Position numbers and translations under genes: made by a program. Shown piece after piece: positions 41,761-51,428 of a stretch of DNA of 64,000 nucleotides. The stretch spans positions 1 through 64,000 of the forward strand of contig NZ_VFEV01000016.1 of assembly GCF_007858275.1 (NCBI RefSeq), given 5' to 3'. A model generated the notes under the pieces. It had not been told where the DNA came from and ran no database searches. It saw only the letters and a program-made list of their open reading frames with translations. Origin of the DNA: Pseudomonas proteolytica (lineage in GTDB: Bacteria; Pseudomonadota; Gammaproteobacteria; Pseudomonadales; Pseudomonadaceae). Position 1 is the stretch's first letter. Every line of letters starts with the position of its first letter.

Positions 41761-42090
41761 TCAGTAATCATCCCCGCGCGCCGTCACATCCCGCTCCTCT
41801 GGCTCGGCATTCGGGTCATAGCCCACCGGGAATTTGCCCTTCAACGTCCAGGCAAACGCAATGATCTCGGCGATGGTCCGGTACAGCTCTTCGGGAATGC
41901 TGTCCCCCAGTTCCATGCGCGCCAGCAATTTCACCAGCTCGGCATTTTCATAAATCGGTACTTCGTGCTCCCGCGCCAACTTCAGAATGGCTTCGGCCAG
42001 GGCGTCGTCGCCTTTTGCGGTCAGGGCGGGAGCCGCTTTGCCGTCGTATTTGAGGGCGATGGCCTGGCGCGGTGGGTTGGGGTTTTTCAT
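41761..42090 (-). CDS. FlhB C-terminal-like protein (FlhX type)
   Basis: A 109-residue protein like the cytoplasmic domain of FlhB/YscU: AIALKYDGKAAPALTAKGDD, then LAREHEVPIYENAELVKLLA and ELGDSIPEELYRTIAEIIAF. It has no membrane segment. Where FlhB has NPTH, this protein reads NPPRQ at the very start, so it would not self-cleave and rather mimics the cleaved C-terminal piece. Such free copies (FlhX) can partly replace FlhB-C in Salmonella. Its start overlaps the stop of the upstream FliK-like gene (ATGA). Confidence 0.88.
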   Translation of the reverse strand: MKNPNPPRQAIALKYDGKAAPALTAKGDDALAEAILKLAREHEVPIYENAELVKLLARMELGDSIPEELYRTIAEIIAFAWTLKGKFPVGYDPNAEPEERDVTARGDDY

Positions 42091-43664
42091 GCGGTTTCAT
42101 CCACCCAGCGTTGTTCCAGCCCGGTCTTTGGCCCGCGGGGCGGGGTGCCGAGGTGGCAGTCGAGGTCGCCGACGTTGAGGCCCGACGACACCAGGCGTTC
42201 GCGCAGGCTGCCCAGGTGGCTTTCGATCAGGCTGGCGGTGAACGGGCGGGTGGCCCACAACTGGCTGGAGAGTTTGCCTTCGCTCAGTTGCGCCTGGACC
42301 TGCAACGGGCCCAGGGGCTCCATGTCGAACGCCAGCTCCACGCGCCAGAGCATTTTTTTGGCGTCGCGTTCGATCTTGCGTTCAGGCTCGTCCTTGTCCG
42401 GCGCCGGTTCTTCGCGCTGGAATTTGACCTGCAGTGGCACGATGTCCTGCAGGGTACGCATGGGGATTTCCATCTGCCAGGTGGTTTGCAGGCGGCCGTC
42501 GGCGGTGGTGCCGGTCTGTTCCAGGCTCGACAATTGGTGGCTCTGCAAACGGGAGATGGCGCCGGCGGCCAGGCGCAGCAGGTTTTCCAGGCTGTTTTCA
42601 CCCTCCAGGCGCTGCAACAGCCGCTCCGGCAGAGGGAAGCCGCCCGGCGCGGTGCGGGCGCCCATCTGGCCGAGGGTGCCCAAGGGGCTACGCACAAAAC
42701 TGGGCAGCATCTGCGCCAGGGTGTTGGCGGCCAGGATGGCATTGAGATTGGTGCTGGCGGGGAGGGCGGGCATCAGTTCGGCCACCAGGCGCAGCAGGCT
42801 GCCCTTCATGTCCAGAGGCGGGACCAACGGATTTTGCCCGGCCAGCAGCTTGGCTTCCAGCAGCGCGCCGCTGTTGTGCAGCAATTGCGCCAGCACCTTG
42901 GGGTTACTGACTTGGGCCAGGTCGGGCATGCCGGCCAGCACCCGCTCTACCGCCGCGCGCAGATCCGCCGGCAGGTCGGCAGTGCGCGGCAGGTTTTGCA
43001 GGGCGCTGAGCAGGCTTTCCAGCGAGCCCTGGCGGCTTTGCTGGGTGGCCAATTGCTGACTGACCGCCAGTTGATCGCGCAGCCCGCTCAAGGGCACGAA
43101 ATCCAGAGTCTGCGCGCCCTGTACCACGGCGCTGAGCAAGCTGCCGACGCGCAGCGGTTGCGGGCTTTCCAGGGTCAGGGTGGTGCCGCTCAAGGCGCTG
43201 TTGAGCACCGACACCAGCGAGCGGTACAGCGCCGGTTGCCCGGCGCCCTGGGGCAGCATCTGCGAGGTCAGGACCTTGGCTTGCAGCAAGGTGCCCAACG
43301 GCAATTGATTGGTGTCGATACGGGTCAGGGCCGCGACATTGGCGCTGAGGGCCTGTTGCAGGCTGATCGCCAGGTCGCCGGACGCCGTCTGGCTCACCGC
43401 GACATTGCTGCCCAGGGGCAGCGGCTGGCTGCTGGCGGCCTGTACCAGGGTTTGGCGGCCACCTTCGAGGGTCAGCTTGAGCAATAGCTGAAAGGCTTCA
43501 CCGCCTTGCTTGAGCGCCAGCACCTCGGCGTTCACGGTTTTTCCGGCGTCGATCAAGCCTGTCTGGGGCTCCAGCAGTTTCAGCAGTTCGCCCACTGCAG
43601 GCGCAGGCCTGGGCCCGGTGGCCGGGGCTGGGGGGAGGGTCGGAAGGTTGATGTCACCGGTCAT
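42087..43664 (-). CDS. Second FliK-like hook-length control protein
   Basis: A 525-residue protein with a FliK C-terminal type domain: PLGPLQVQAQLSEGKLSSQL, then WATRPFTASLIESHLGSLRE and RLVSSGLNVGDLDCHLG. The N-terminal part is rich in Leu, Gln and Ala with many helices. It is translationally coupled to the FlhB-C-like gene, as expected if the two act in export switching. ATG 43664 (MTGDINLPTLPP) was chosen; the frame stays open to 43874, and an ATG 19 codons upstream (MPYSKEG) is possible. Distinct from fliK at 19350. Confidence 0.82.
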   Translation of the reverse strand: MTGDINLPTLPPAPATGPRPAPAVGELLKLLEPQTGLIDAGKTVNAEVLALKQGGEAFQLLLKLTLEGGRQTLVQAASSQPLPLGSNVAVSQTASGDLAISLQQALSANVAALTRIDTNQLPLGTLLQAKVLTSQMLPQGAGQPALYRSLVSVLNSALSGTTLTLESPQPLRVGSLLSAVVQGAQTLDFVPLSGLRDQLAVSQQLATQQSRQGSLESLLSALQNLPRTADLPADLRAAVERVLAGMPDLAQVSNPKVLAQLLHNSGALLEAKLLAGQNPLVPPLDMKGSLLRLVAELMPALPASTNLNAILAANTLAQMLPSFVRSPLGTLGQMGARTAPGGFPLPERLLQRLEGENSLENLLRLAAGAISRLQSHQLSSLEQTGTTADGRLQTTWQMEIPMRTLQDIVPLQVKFQREEPAPDKDEPERKIERDAKKMLWRVELAFDMEPLGPLQVQAQLSEGKLSSQLWATRPFTASLIESHLGSLRERLVSSGLNVGDLDCHLGTPPRGPKTGLEQRWVDETA

Positions 43665-43715
43665 CGTGGCCGCCGTCTCAAGGAAATTGCCCTCTTTAGA
43701 GTAGGGCATCGCATG

Positions 43716-43721
43716 TATAAT
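43716..43721 (+). promoter_or_regulatory. Candidate -10 element of the ccm operon
   Basis: A perfect TATAAT 140 bases before ccmA, in the gap between divergent genes. No clear -35 at 16-18 bases; TTTAGA lies 15 bases upstream. Confidence 0.45.
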
Positions 43722-43861
43722 GCCGCCCGTCTTCAAAGAGCGGGTCAAAAACATCACAACTGATTGATCCAGCTCTCTAAAACAGGCCGCCAATGCAGTT
43801 ATTGTGCATCTCTTTAACGGCCGTTCCACCGCCGACTTGAACCGTAAAGGCCCGCGATCTT

Positions 43862-44497
43862 GTGACCAGTCCACTACTTGAAGCCGTTGCGCTTGCCTGT
43901 GAGCGAGACCTGCGGATGCTGTTCGAACACCTCGAACTGCGTCTGGCGGGCGGCGACATGGTGCAGATCAGTGGGCCCAACGGCAGCGGCAAGACCAGCC
44001 TGCTGCGCCTGCTGGCCGGTTTGATGCAGCCCACGGCAGGGCAGGTGCGCCTTAACGGCAAACCGCTGCACGAACAGCGTACGGAGCTGGCGCGCAACCT
44101 GCTGTGGATCGGCCACGCCGCCGGAATCAAGGATGTGCTGACGGCTGAAGAAAACCTCAGTTGGCTCAGCGCCCTGCATCACCCGGCTACGCGCGAGTCC
44201 ATCTGGCAGGCCCTGGCCGCCGTGGGCCTGAAGGGTTTCGAAGATGTTCCCTGCCATACCCTGTCGGCCGGCCAGCAACGCCGCGTGGCCCTGGCCCGGC
44301 TGTACCTGGATGGCCCGCCGCTGTGGATCCTCGACGAACCGTTCACTGCCCTCGACAAACAGGGCGTGGCCCAGCTTGAAGAACACCTGGCCCGGCATTG
44401 CGAGCAGGGTGGCATGGTGGTCCTCACCACCCATCACACCTTGACCCGCATGCCCGCCGGCTACCGTGACCTGGACCTGGGGCGGTGGTCGGTATGA
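43862..44497 (+). CDS. ccmA: Heme exporter ATP-binding protein CcmA
   Basis: ATPase of the CcmABCD complex, which releases heme-loaded CcmE for cytochrome c assembly. The protein has 211 residues: Walker [10 protein letters not shown] (about 39-47), signature [14 protein letters not shown], Walker B LWILDEP, and the switch histidine in LTTHH. The start is GTG 43862. The stop overlaps the ccmB start (ATGA). First gene of a nine-gene operon. Confidence 0.97.
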   Translation: MTSPLLEAVALACERDLRMLFEHLELRLAGGDMVQISGPNGSGKTSLLRLLAGLMQPTAGQVRLNGKPLHEQRTELARNLLWIGHAAGIKDVLTAEENLSWLSALHHPATRESIWQALAAVGLKGFEDVPCHTLSAGQQRRVALARLYLDGPPLWILDEPFTALDKQGVAQLEEHLARHCEQGGMVVLTTHHTLTRMPAGYRDLDLGRWSV

Positions 44498-45162
44498 GTG
44501 TCTTTGCCCTGTTGGTCGCCCGCGAAGCTCGCTTGCTGTGTCGTCGCCCGGCCGAGTTGGCCAACCCGCTGGTGTTTTTTGCGATTGTCATCGCCTTGTT
44601 CCCTTTGGCGGTCGGCCCCGAGACTAAACTGTTGCAAACCTTGTCTCCGGGACTGGTGTGGGTAGCGGCACTTTTGTCCGTCCTGCTCTCGCTGGACGGG
44701 CTGTTTCGCAGTGATTTCGAAGATGGATCCCTCGAACAGTGGGTCCTTTCGTCGCACCCCCTGCCTCTTCTGGTACTGGCCAAGGTACTGGCACACTGGG
44801 CCTTCTCCGGCCTGGCGCTGGTCCTGCTCGCGCCGCTGCTGGCGATGATGTTGGGACTGCCTTCCGAATGCCTGCCGGTGTTGCTGGCCTCGTTGTTGCT
44901 AGGCACCCCGGTGCTGAGCCTGCTGGGGGCCGTCGGTGCGGCACTGACCGTCGGCTTGAAGCGCGGTGGGCTGTTGCTGGCCTTGCTGATTTTGCCTTTG
45001 TATATCCCGGTGTTGATCCTGGGCAGCGGCGCCTTGCAGGCCGCGCTCATGGGGATGCCGGCGACCGGTTACCTCTTGTGGCTTGGCAGCCTGACCGCCC
45101 TGGCGGTAACCCTGACACCCTTTGCTATAGCGGCCGGCCTGAAAATCAGCGTCGGCGAATAA
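44494..45162 (+). CDS. ccmB: Heme exporter membrane protein CcmB
   Basis: Membrane partner of CcmA, 222 residues with about six helices (for example [20 protein letters not shown] and [14 protein letters not shown]). Family sequence [20 protein letters not shown] follows the second helix. ATG 44494 overlaps the ccmA stop; the upstream in-frame GTG 44485 is less likely. An 85-base gap with two hairpins separates it from ccmC. Confidence 0.96.
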   Translation: MSVFALLVAREARLLCRRPAELANPLVFFAIVIALFPLAVGPETKLLQTLSPGLVWVAALLSVLLSLDGLFRSDFEDGSLEQWVLSSHPLPLLVLAKVLAHWAFSGLALVLLAPLLAMMLGLPSECLPVLLASLLLGTPVLSLLGAVGAALTVGLKRGGLLLALLILPLYIPVLILGSGALQAALMGMPATGYLLWLGSLTALAVTLTPFAIAAGLKISVGE

Positions 45163-45168
45163 TGAGGT

Positions 45169-45228
45169 CTGACCCAGTGTTTTCACTGAGTCAGTAAAGA
45201 CCCTAAGCTTCTTGCAACGACAAGAAGC
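45169..45228 (+). other. Two consecutive hairpins between ccmB and ccmC
   Basis: First: CTGACCCAGTG (45169-45179) pairs with CACTGAGTCAG (45184-45194), one mismatch. Second: GCTTCTTG (45207-45214) pairs perfectly with CAAGAAGC (45221-45228) around CAACGA. No T run follows either, so they look like mRNA structure rather than a terminator. This is the only real gap within the operon. Confidence 0.7.
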
Positions 45229-45247
45229 AACCGTGATGGAAACAGCA

Positions 45248-46003
45248 ATGAACTGGACCTGGTTTCACAAGCTCGGCTCGCCCAAGTGGTTCTATGGCAT
45301 CAGCGGCAAAATGCTGCCCTGGCTCGCCGTCGCCGCCTTCCTGCTGATCGGTATCGGCCTGGTCTGGGGCCTGGCCTTCGCGCCGCCGGACTACCAGCAG
45401 GGCAATAGCTTTCGCATCATCTATATCCACGTTCCCGCCGCGCTGCTGGCCCAGTCCTGCTACGTGATGCTGGCGGTGTGCGGCATCGTCGGCCTGGTGT
45501 GGAAGATGAAGCTGGCCGACGTCGCCCTGCAATGCGCCGCGCCCATCGGTGCCTGGATGACCGCGGTTGCATTGCTGACCGGGGCGATCTGGGGCAAGCC
45601 GACCTGGGGTTCGTGGTGGGTCTGGGATGCGCGACTAACGTCCATGTTGATCCTGCTGTTTCTGTACTTCGGTCTGATTGCCCTGGGCAACGCGATCAGC
45701 AATCGTGAGAGTGCCGCAAAGGCCTGCGCGGTGCTGGCGATTGTCGGCGTGATCAATATCCCGATCATCAAGTACTCCGTGGAGTGGTGGAACACCCTGC
45801 ACCAGGGCGCCACCTTCACCCTCACCGAAAAACCGGCGATGCCCGTGGAAATGTGGGCGCCGCTGCTGCTGATGGTCCTGGGCTTCTACTGCTTTTTCGG
45901 CGCGGTGCTGCTGATGCGTATGCGCCTCGAAGTGCTCAAGCGTGAAGCCCGCGCCAGTTGGGTCAAGGTCGAAGTGCAAAACAGCCTGGGAGCCCGTGGA
46001 TGA
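45248..46003 (+). CDS. ccmC: Heme-handling protein CcmC
   Basis: Membrane protein that presents heme to CcmE. The protein has 251 residues with six helices and the tryptophan-rich WWD motif [20 protein letters not shown], plus heme-ligand histidines in IYIHVPAAL and [11 protein letters not shown] 45248 ([10 protein letters not shown]) matches the family start; ATG 45236 in frame would add four residues. Its stop overlaps ccmD (ATGA). Confidence 0.97.
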   Translation: MNWTWFHKLGSPKWFYGISGKMLPWLAVAAFLLIGIGLVWGLAFAPPDYQQGNSFRIIYIHVPAALLAQSCYVMLAVCGIVGLVWKMKLADVALQCAAPIGAWMTAVALLTGAIWGKPTWGSWWVWDARLTSMLILLFLYFGLIALGNAISNRESAAKACAVLAIVGVINIPIIKYSVEWWNTLHQGATFTLTEKPAMPVEMWAPLLLMVLGFYCFFGAVLLMRMRLEVLKREARASWVKVEVQNSLGARG

Positions 46004-46176
46004 GTTTCGCCTCTTTCAGTGATTTTCTCGCCATGGGCCACCACGGCCTGTACGTCTGGACCGCCTATGGCATCAGCCTGGCAGTCCTGGCCCTCAACGT
46101 CGTTGCGCCGATCCTGGCCCGCAAGCGTTACCTGCAACAAGAGGCGCGTCGTCTGCGCCGGGAGACCGATAAGTGA
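46000..46176 (+). CDS. ccmD: Heme exporter small protein CcmD
   Basis: Small one-helix protein of 58 residues that holds CcmC and CcmE in the release complex. Visible: [20 protein letters not shown] and a basic C-terminus ([19 protein letters not shown]). It overlaps ccmC upstream (ATGA) and ccmE downstream (GTGA). Confidence 0.95.
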   Translation: MSFASFSDFLAMGHHGLYVWTAYGISLAVLALNVVAPILARKRYLQQEARRLRRETDK

Positions 46177-46628
46177 ATCCGCTGCGTAGAAAGCGTCTGT
46201 TGATCATCCTTGCCATCCTGGTGGGCGTCGGCGTTGCCGTGGGCCTGGCCTTGAGCGCCTTGCAGCAGAACATCAACCTGTTCTATACCCCGTCCCAGAT
46301 CGCCAATGGCGAAGCGCCGCAAGACACGCGCATCCGTGCCGGTGGCATGGTCGAGGCCGGCTCCCTGAAGCGTTCCGGCGACTCCCTGGACGTGACCTTC
46401 GTGGTCACCGACTTCAACAAGTCCGTGACCATCACCTACCGTGGCATCCTCCCGGACCTGTTCCGCGAAGGGCAGGGCATCGTGGCCCTCGGCAAGATCA
46501 ACGCCCAGGGCGTGGTGGTGGCCGATGAAGTGCTGGCCAAGCACGATGAAAAATACATGCCGCCGGAAGTGACCAAGGCCCTGAAAGAAAGCGGCCAATC
46601 CGCGCCAACCCCAGCCAAGGAGGGTTAA
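46173..46628 (+). CDS. ccmE: Periplasmic heme chaperone CcmE
   Basis: CcmE binds heme covalently and hands it to CcmF. The protein has 151 residues with an N-terminal membrane anchor ([20 protein letters not shown]) and an OB-fold. The heme-binding histidine is in [12 protein letters not shown] (H of the AKHDE motif). GTG 46173 overlaps the ccmD stop. CcmF follows after three bases. Confidence 0.97.
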   Translation: MNPLRRKRLLIILAILVGVGVAVGLALSALQQNINLFYTPSQIANGEAPQDTRIRAGGMVEAGSLKRSGDSLDVTFVVTDFNKSVTITYRGILPDLFREGQGIVALGKINAQGVVVADEVLAKHDEKYMPPEVTKALKESGQSAPTPAKEG

Positions 46629-46631
46629 GCA

Positions 46632-48620
46632 ATGACCTCTACATTGTTTATTCCCGAGTTGGGCCAGTTGGCGATGATCCTCGCCCTGTGCTTTGCCATC
46701 GTCCAGGCCATCGTGCCGCTGCTGGGCGCCTGGCGCGGTGATCGGCTGTGGATGAGCCTGGCGCAACCCGCCGCCTGGGGCCAGTTCGCGTTCCTGGCGT
46801 TCGCCTTTGGTTGCCTGACCTACGCCTTTATGACCGACGACTTTTCCGTCGCCTATGTCGCCAGCAACTCCAACAGCGCTTTGCCCTGGTACTACAAGTT
46901 CAGCGCCGTCTGGGGTGCCCACGAAGGCTCCCTGCTGCTGTGGGCCTTCATCCTCGGCGGCTGGACCTTTGCGGTGTCGGTGTTCTCCCGGCAGTTGCCG
47001 CAAGTGATGCTGGCGCGCGTGCTGGCGGTGATGGGCATGATCAGCATCGGCTTCCTGCTGTTCTTGATCATGACCTCCAACCCGTTCGAGCGGATTCTGC
47101 CGCAGATTCCCGTGGACGGTCGCGACCTCAACCCGCTGCTGCAGGATATCGGCCTGATCGTCCACCCGCCGATGCTGTACATGGGTTATGTGGGCTTCTC
47201 CGTGGCTTTCGCCTTTGCCATCGCCGCCTTGCTCGGCGGGCGTCTCGACGCCGCCTGGGCGCGCTGGTCGCGGCCGTGGACCATCGTCGCCTGGGCCTTC
47301 CTGGGTATCGGCATCACCCTGGGCTCGTGGTGGGCCTACTATGAACTCGGCTGGGGCGGCTGGTGGTTCTGGGACCCGGTGGAAAACGCCTCCTTCATGC
47401 CCTGGCTGGTGGGCACGGCACTGATTCACTCCTTGGCAGTCACCGAAAAACGCGGCGTGTTCAAGAGCTGGACGGTGTTGTTGGCCATTGCCGCCTTCTC
47501 CCTGAGCCTGCTGGGCACCTTCCTCGTGCGTTCCGGCGTGCTGACGTCGGTGCATGCGTTCGCTGCCGACCCTGAGCGCGGCGTGTTCATCCTGATCTTC
47601 CTGCTGTGCGTGGTGGGCGGCTCGCTGACCCTGTTCGCCCTGCGTGCGCCGGTGGTCAAGAGCCACGTGGGCTTCAACCTGTGGTCGCGGGAAACCCTGC
47701 TGCTGGGGAACAACCTGGTCCTGGTGGTCGCCGCTTCGATGATCCTGCTGGGCACCCTGTACCCGCTGGTGCTCGATGCCCTGACCGGCGCCAAACTGTC
47801 GGTCGGCCCGCCGTACTTCAACGCCTTGTTCATCCCGTTGATGGGCCTGCTGATGGTGGTGATGGCGATTGGCGTGCTGGTGCGCTGGAAAGACACCCCG
47901 GTCAAATGGCTGCTGGGTATGCTCACTCCGGTGCTGCTGGGCAGTGCCGCCTTGTCGGTGATTGCCGGGATTGCCTACGGCGACTTCAACTGGGCCGTGC
48001 TCGCGACTTTCATGCTGGCGGCTTGGGTGTTGCTGGCCGGCGTGCGCGATATCTTCGACAAGACCCGCCACAAGGGCCTGATCAAAGGCCTGCCGACCCT
48101 GACCCGCAGTTACTGGGGTATGCAGATCGCCCACATCGGCATCGCCGTGTGTGCCCTGGGCGTGGTGTTGTCCAGCCAGAACAGCGCCGAGCGCGACTTG
48201 CGCCTGGCCCCTGGCGAGTCCATGGACCTGGCGGGCTACCAGTTCGTGTTTGAAGGTGCCAAGCACTTCGAAGGGCCGAACTTCACTTCCGACAAAGGCA
48301 CCGTGCGCGTGGTGCGCAACGGCAAGCAAATCGCCGTGCTGCACCCGGAGAAACGCCTGTACACCGTGCAAAGCTCGATGATGACCGAAGCCGGGATCGA
48401 CGCCGGGTTCACCCGTGATCTCTACGTGGCACTGGGCGAGCCGTTGGGCGATGGCGCCTGGGCCGTGCGGGTGCACGTCAAACCGTTTGTGCGCTGGATC
48501 TGGTTCGGTGGCCTGCTGACCGGCTTCGGCGGGTTGCTGGCCGCGATGGACCGGCGTTACCGGGTCAAGGTCAAGAGCCGGGTGCGTGAAGCCCTTGGCA
48601 TGCAAGGAGCCGCTGTATGA
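46632..48620 (+). CDS. ccmF: Cytochrome c heme lyase subunit CcmF
   Basis: Large membrane protein that attaches heme to apocytochrome c. The protein has 662 residues and about 14-15 helices. Its WWD signature is ELGWGGWWFWDPVENASFMP. Heme-ligand histidines lie in WGAHEGSLLLW and TALIHSLA. Normal length. It overlaps ccmG by four bases. A long open frame on the opposite strand is only a codon-usage shadow. Confidence 0.98.
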   Translation: MTSTLFIPELGQLAMILALCFAIVQAIVPLLGAWRGDRLWMSLAQPAAWGQFAFLAFAFGCLTYAFMTDDFSVAYVASNSNSALPWYYKFSAVWGAHEGSLLLWAFILGGWTFAVSVFSRQLPQVMLARVLAVMGMISIGFLLFLIMTSNPFERILPQIPVDGRDLNPLLQDIGLIVHPPMLYMGYVGFSVAFAFAIAALLGGRLDAAWARWSRPWTIVAWAFLGIGITLGSWWAYYELGWGGWWFWDPVENASFMPWLVGTALIHSLAVTEKRGVFKSWTVLLAIAAFSLSLLGTFLVRSGVLTSVHAFAADPERGVFILIFLLCVVGGSLTLFALRAPVVKSHVGFNLWSRETLLLGNNLVLVVAASMILLGTLYPLVLDALTGAKLSVGPPYFNALFIPLMGLLMVVMAIGVLVRWKDTPVKWLLGMLTPVLLGSAALSVIAGIAYGDFNWAVLATFMLAAWVLLAGVRDIFDKTRHKGLIKGLPTLTRSYWGMQIAHIGIAVCALGVVLSSQNSAERDLRLAPGESMDLAGYQFVFEGAKHFEGPNFTSDKGTVRVVRNGKQIAVLHPEKRLYTVQSSMMTEAGIDAGFTRDLYVALGEPLGDGAWAVRVHVKPFVRWIWFGGLLTGFGGLLAAMDRRYRVKVKSRVREALGMQGAAV

Positions 48621-49153
48621 AGCGTTGGTTGATGGTATTGCCGCTGGCGCTGTTTCTGCTGGTCGCGGTGTTTTTGTATCGCGGCCTGTACCTGGACCCG
48701 GCCGAGCTGCCGTCGGCGATGATCGGCAAGCCGTTCCCGGCGTTCTCGCTGCCGACGGTGCAAGGCGACAAAACCCTGACCCAGGCCGATCTGATCGGTA
48801 AACCGGCCCTGGTCAACGTGTGGGCCACCTGGTGCATCTCGTGCCGCGTGGAGCACCCGGTGCTGAACAAACTGGCCGAGAAGGGCGTGGTGATCTACGG
48901 CATCAACTACAAGGACGACAATGCGGCGGCCTTGAAGTGGCTGGCAGAATTCCACAACCCGTACCAGTTGGACGTGCGCGATGAAGACGGCAACCTGGGC
49001 CTGAACCTCGGCGTCTACGGTGCCCCGGAAACCTTCTTTATCGACGCCAAGGGCGTGATCCGCGACAAGTTCGTGGGGGTGATCGACGAAGTGGTCTGGC
49101 GCGAACAACTGGCGGCCAAGTACCAGGCCCTGGTGGATGAGGCCAAGCCATGA
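48617..49153 (+). CDS. ccmG: Thiol:disulfide protein CcmG (DsbE)
   Basis: Membrane-anchored periplasmic thioredoxin-like protein that keeps the CXXCH cysteines of apocytochrome c reduced. The protein has 178 residues: an anchor (LPLALFLLVAVFLYRGLYL), the active site WATWCISCRVEHP, and the family GAPETFFIDAKGV segment. It overlaps ccmF and ccmH by four bases each. Confidence 0.97.
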   Translation: MKRWLMVLPLALFLLVAVFLYRGLYLDPAELPSAMIGKPFPAFSLPTVQGDKTLTQADLIGKPALVNVWATWCISCRVEHPVLNKLAEKGVVIYGINYKDDNAAALKWLAEFHNPYQLDVRDEDGNLGLNLGVYGAPETFFIDAKGVIRDKFVGVIDEVVWREQLAAKYQALVDEAKP

Positions 49154-49623
49154 AACGTTGGCTGACCGCTGCTGTATTGGCGCTGGGGCTGGTGGGCGTG
49201 GCCCATGCCGCCATCGATACCTATGAATTCGCCCGGGATGGCGACCGCGAGCGTTTCCGCGAATTGACCAAGGAACTGCGCTGCCCCAAGTGCCAGAACC
49301 AGGACATCGCCGACTCCAACGCGCCGATTGCCGCCGACCTGCGCAAAGAGATTTTCCGCATGTTGGGCGAGGGCAAGGACAACCAGCAGATCATCGACTT
49401 CATGGTTGATCGCTACGGTGAGTTCGTCCGCTACAAGCCGGCGCTGACCGGCAAGACCGCCTTGCTCTGGTTTGGCCCCGCTGCCCTGTTGCTGGGCGGC
49501 CTGGTGGTCATGGCCGTGATCGTCCGCCGTCGCCGTGCCGCTCCCACCGATGGCAGCGACGCGCTATCTGCCCAAGAGCGCCAACGCCTCGACCAACTGC
49601 TGGACAAAAAAACTGATGATTGA
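49150..49623 (+). CDS. ccmH: Cytochrome c maturation protein CcmH
   Basis: Thiol protein that works with CcmG on the apocytochrome. The protein has 157 residues with a signal peptide ([18 protein letters not shown]), the redox motif [19 protein letters not shown], and a membrane helix near 98-117 ([20 protein letters not shown]). This is the short form; the TPR part is the separate gene ccmI, as is usual in Pseudomonas. Confidence 0.96.
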   Translation: MKRWLTAAVLALGLVGVAHAAIDTYEFARDGDRERFRELTKELRCPKCQNQDIADSNAPIAADLRKEIFRMLGEGKDNQQIIDFMVDRYGEFVRYKPALTGKTALLWFGPAALLLGGLVVMAVIVRRRRAAPTDGSDALSAQERQRLDQLLDKKTDD

Positions 49624-50809
49624 TTTCTGGCTCGCAGCTGGCCTGCTGCTCCTGGTTGCCTTGAGTTTCCTGTTGATCCCGGTGTTGCGCGTACGTCGCG
49701 CCCAGCGTGAAGAAGACCGCACCGCGCTGAACGTCGCGCTGTATCAGGAACGTGTTGCCGAACTGCAAACCCAACAAAGCGAAGGCGTGCTCAACGCGGC
49801 GCAACTCGACACCGGTCGTGCCGAAGCCGCCCGTGAATTGCTGGCCGATACCGAAGGTGTGGAAAAGCCCCGGGAATCGCGCCTGGGCAAACCGCTGCCA
49901 CTGCTGGCCGCGGTGCTGGTGCCGGTATTGGGCCTGGCGCTGTACCTGCATTACGGCGCCATCGACAAAGTTGAACTGACCCGCGAATTCGCCGAGCCGC
50001 CGGTGTCCCTCGCCGACATGACCCAGCGCCTGGAACGGGCAGCGGCAGCGCAACCGGATTCGGCCGAAGGCCTGTACTTTCTGGGCCGCGCCTACATGGC
50101 CCAGGACCGTTCAGCCGATGCTGCCAAGGTCTTTGAGCGCTCCGTGGCCCTCGCCGGTCGCCAGCCAGAATTGCTCGGGCAGTGGGCGCAGGCGCAGTAC
50201 TTTGCCAACAATAAACAGTGGTCGCCGCAGCTTCAGGCCTTGACCGACGAAGCGTTGAAGCTCGATCCGAAGGAAGTCACCAGCCTCGGCCTGCTGGGCA
50301 TCGCCGCCTTTGAGGGCCAGCGTTACCAGGAAGCCATCGACTACTGGAACCGCCTGCTGGCCCAGTTGCCGGAGCACGACAACTCCCGCGCAGCGCTGCA
50401 AGGCGGCATCGACCGCGCAGCCGAGAAGTTGAAAGAAGGTGGCGGTGTTGTCGCCCCTAGCGTCAAGAGCGCCGTGATGAAAGTGCGTGTGGACCTCGCG
50501 GCTGACGTCAAAGCCCGTGCGCTGCCGACTGACAGCGTCTTCATCTTCGCCCGTGCCGTTTCCGGCCCGCCGGCGCCACTGGCGGCCAAGCGCGTGACCG
50601 TGGCCGACCTGCCGGTGACCGTCGAACTGGGCGATGCCGACGCGATGATGCCGCAGTTGAAACTGTCCAACTTCGCCGAAGTCCAACTGGTTGCGCGCAT
50701 CTCACGGGCCGGTCAACCGACTGCCGGCGAGTGGATCGGCCGCAGTCAACCCCTGGCCAGCAGCACCACCGCGACCCAGCAGTTGACCATCGACAGTCCG
50801 GATCAATAA
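49616..50809 (+). CDS. ccmI: Apocytochrome c chaperone CcmI
   Basis: A 397-residue membrane protein that holds apocytochrome c for the lyase. Two membrane helices ([20 protein letters not shown] and [20 protein letters not shown]) flank a cytoplasmic loop; the periplasmic part has TPR repeats ([40 protein letters not shown]). ATG 49616 overlaps the ccmH stop. Last gene of the ccm operon proper. Confidence 0.95.
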   Translation: MIDFWLAAGLLLLVALSFLLIPVLRVRRAQREEDRTALNVALYQERVAELQTQQSEGVLNAAQLDTGRAEAARELLADTEGVEKPRESRLGKPLPLLAAVLVPVLGLALYLHYGAIDKVELTREFAEPPVSLADMTQRLERAAAAQPDSAEGLYFLGRAYMAQDRSADAAKVFERSVALAGRQPELLGQWAQAQYFANNKQWSPQLQALTDEALKLDPKEVTSLGLLGIAAFEGQRYQEAIDYWNRLLAQLPEHDNSRAALQGGIDRAAEKLKEGGGVVAPSVKSAVMKVRVDLAADVKARALPTDSVFIFARAVSGPPAPLAAKRVTVADLPVTVELGDADAMMPQLKLSNFAEVQLVARISRAGQPTAGEWIGRSQPLASSTTATQQLTIDSPDQ

Positions 50810-50825
50810 TTTCGAGGAAACGCCC

Positions 50826-51221
50826 ATGACCGCCATCGCTCGTATCACCCTGCTCAGCCTGGTATTGGGCTTGAGTGCTTGCGCGGTTCATCGGCCACCA
50901 CCAGCTCCTACGGGCCCGACCATTCCACCGTCGGGCCCATCGACCCAGCCGAGCAGCAAACCCAGCGGCCCGGTCGTCGCCCCGCCCAAACCCTTGCCGA
51001 GCAAGTCCCCGACCTTCGCCCCGCCTCCCGGCGCTGCCAGCCATTGGGACGGCAAGATGCAGGTCTACGTGCTGGATGAGCAACCGGACACCTTCTACCG
51101 CCAGCGCACCTACTACCGCTGGAGCAACGGCTGGAGCCGCTCCATCAGCCCGAACGGGCCATGGGAAGAGACGAATGTGCAGGGTGTACCGCCGGGGTTG
51201 AGCAAGCAGTACGCGAAATGA
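50826..51221 (+). CDS. Small proline-rich lipoprotein
   Basis: A 131-residue protein with a lipoprotein signal peptide: LLSLVLGLSAC with Cys20 as the likely lipid site. After it comes a Pro/Ser-rich stretch (about 25-65), then a compact C-terminal part rich in Tyr and Trp (FYRQRTYYRWSNGWSRSISP). I recognise no named family. It lies 16 bases after ccmI and ends in a strong terminator, so it may be the last gene of the ccm transcript. Confidence 0.8.
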   Translation: MTAIARITLLSLVLGLSACAVHRPPPAPTGPTIPPSGPSTQPSSKPSGPVVAPPKPLPSKSPTFAPPPGAASHWDGKMQVYVLDEQPDTFYRQRTYYRWSNGWSRSISPNGPWEETNVQGVPPGLSKQYAK

Positions 51222-51222
51222 C

Positions 51223-51250
51223 AAAAGGCGACCTTCGGGTCGCCTTTTTC
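51223..51250 (+). terminator. Rho-independent terminator after the ccm/lipoprotein unit
   Basis: GGCGACC pairs with GGTCGCC around TTCG, flanked by AAAA and TTTTT. It lies directly after the lipoprotein stop. Confidence 0.95.
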
Positions 51251-51395
51251 TTGCCCGCCTGGCACACCGCTACCCATGCCATCACCCTTTGCCAGCGAAA
51301 AACTCCCAGACGCTGCGGTCATCCTGAACGCCCGCGTCATCGTTGACGTCCATCGCTGGCCAGCTCCCACAGGAGAACCCTGCGTGTCAGCCAAC

Positions 51396-51413
51396 CTTTC
51401 ATAAAACCTTCAT
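51396..51413 (+). promoter_or_regulatory. Pho box (PhoB site) upstream of phnC
   Basis: CTTTCAT, four bases AAAA, CCTTCAT: two seven-base half sites with 11-base period, close to the consensus CTGTCAT-N4-CTGTCAT. Phosphonate operons are classical PhoB targets under phosphate starvation. Confidence 0.75.
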
Positions 51414-51428
51414 CAAGCCGCCCCCCTC

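Noticed and set aside
46128..48605. An 825-codon open frame on the minus strand opposite ccmE-ccmF
   Set aside because: The plus strand encodes clear CcmE and CcmF with family motifs. The opposite frame is rich in His, Gln and Arg with no domain, the usual shadow of GC-rich codons.
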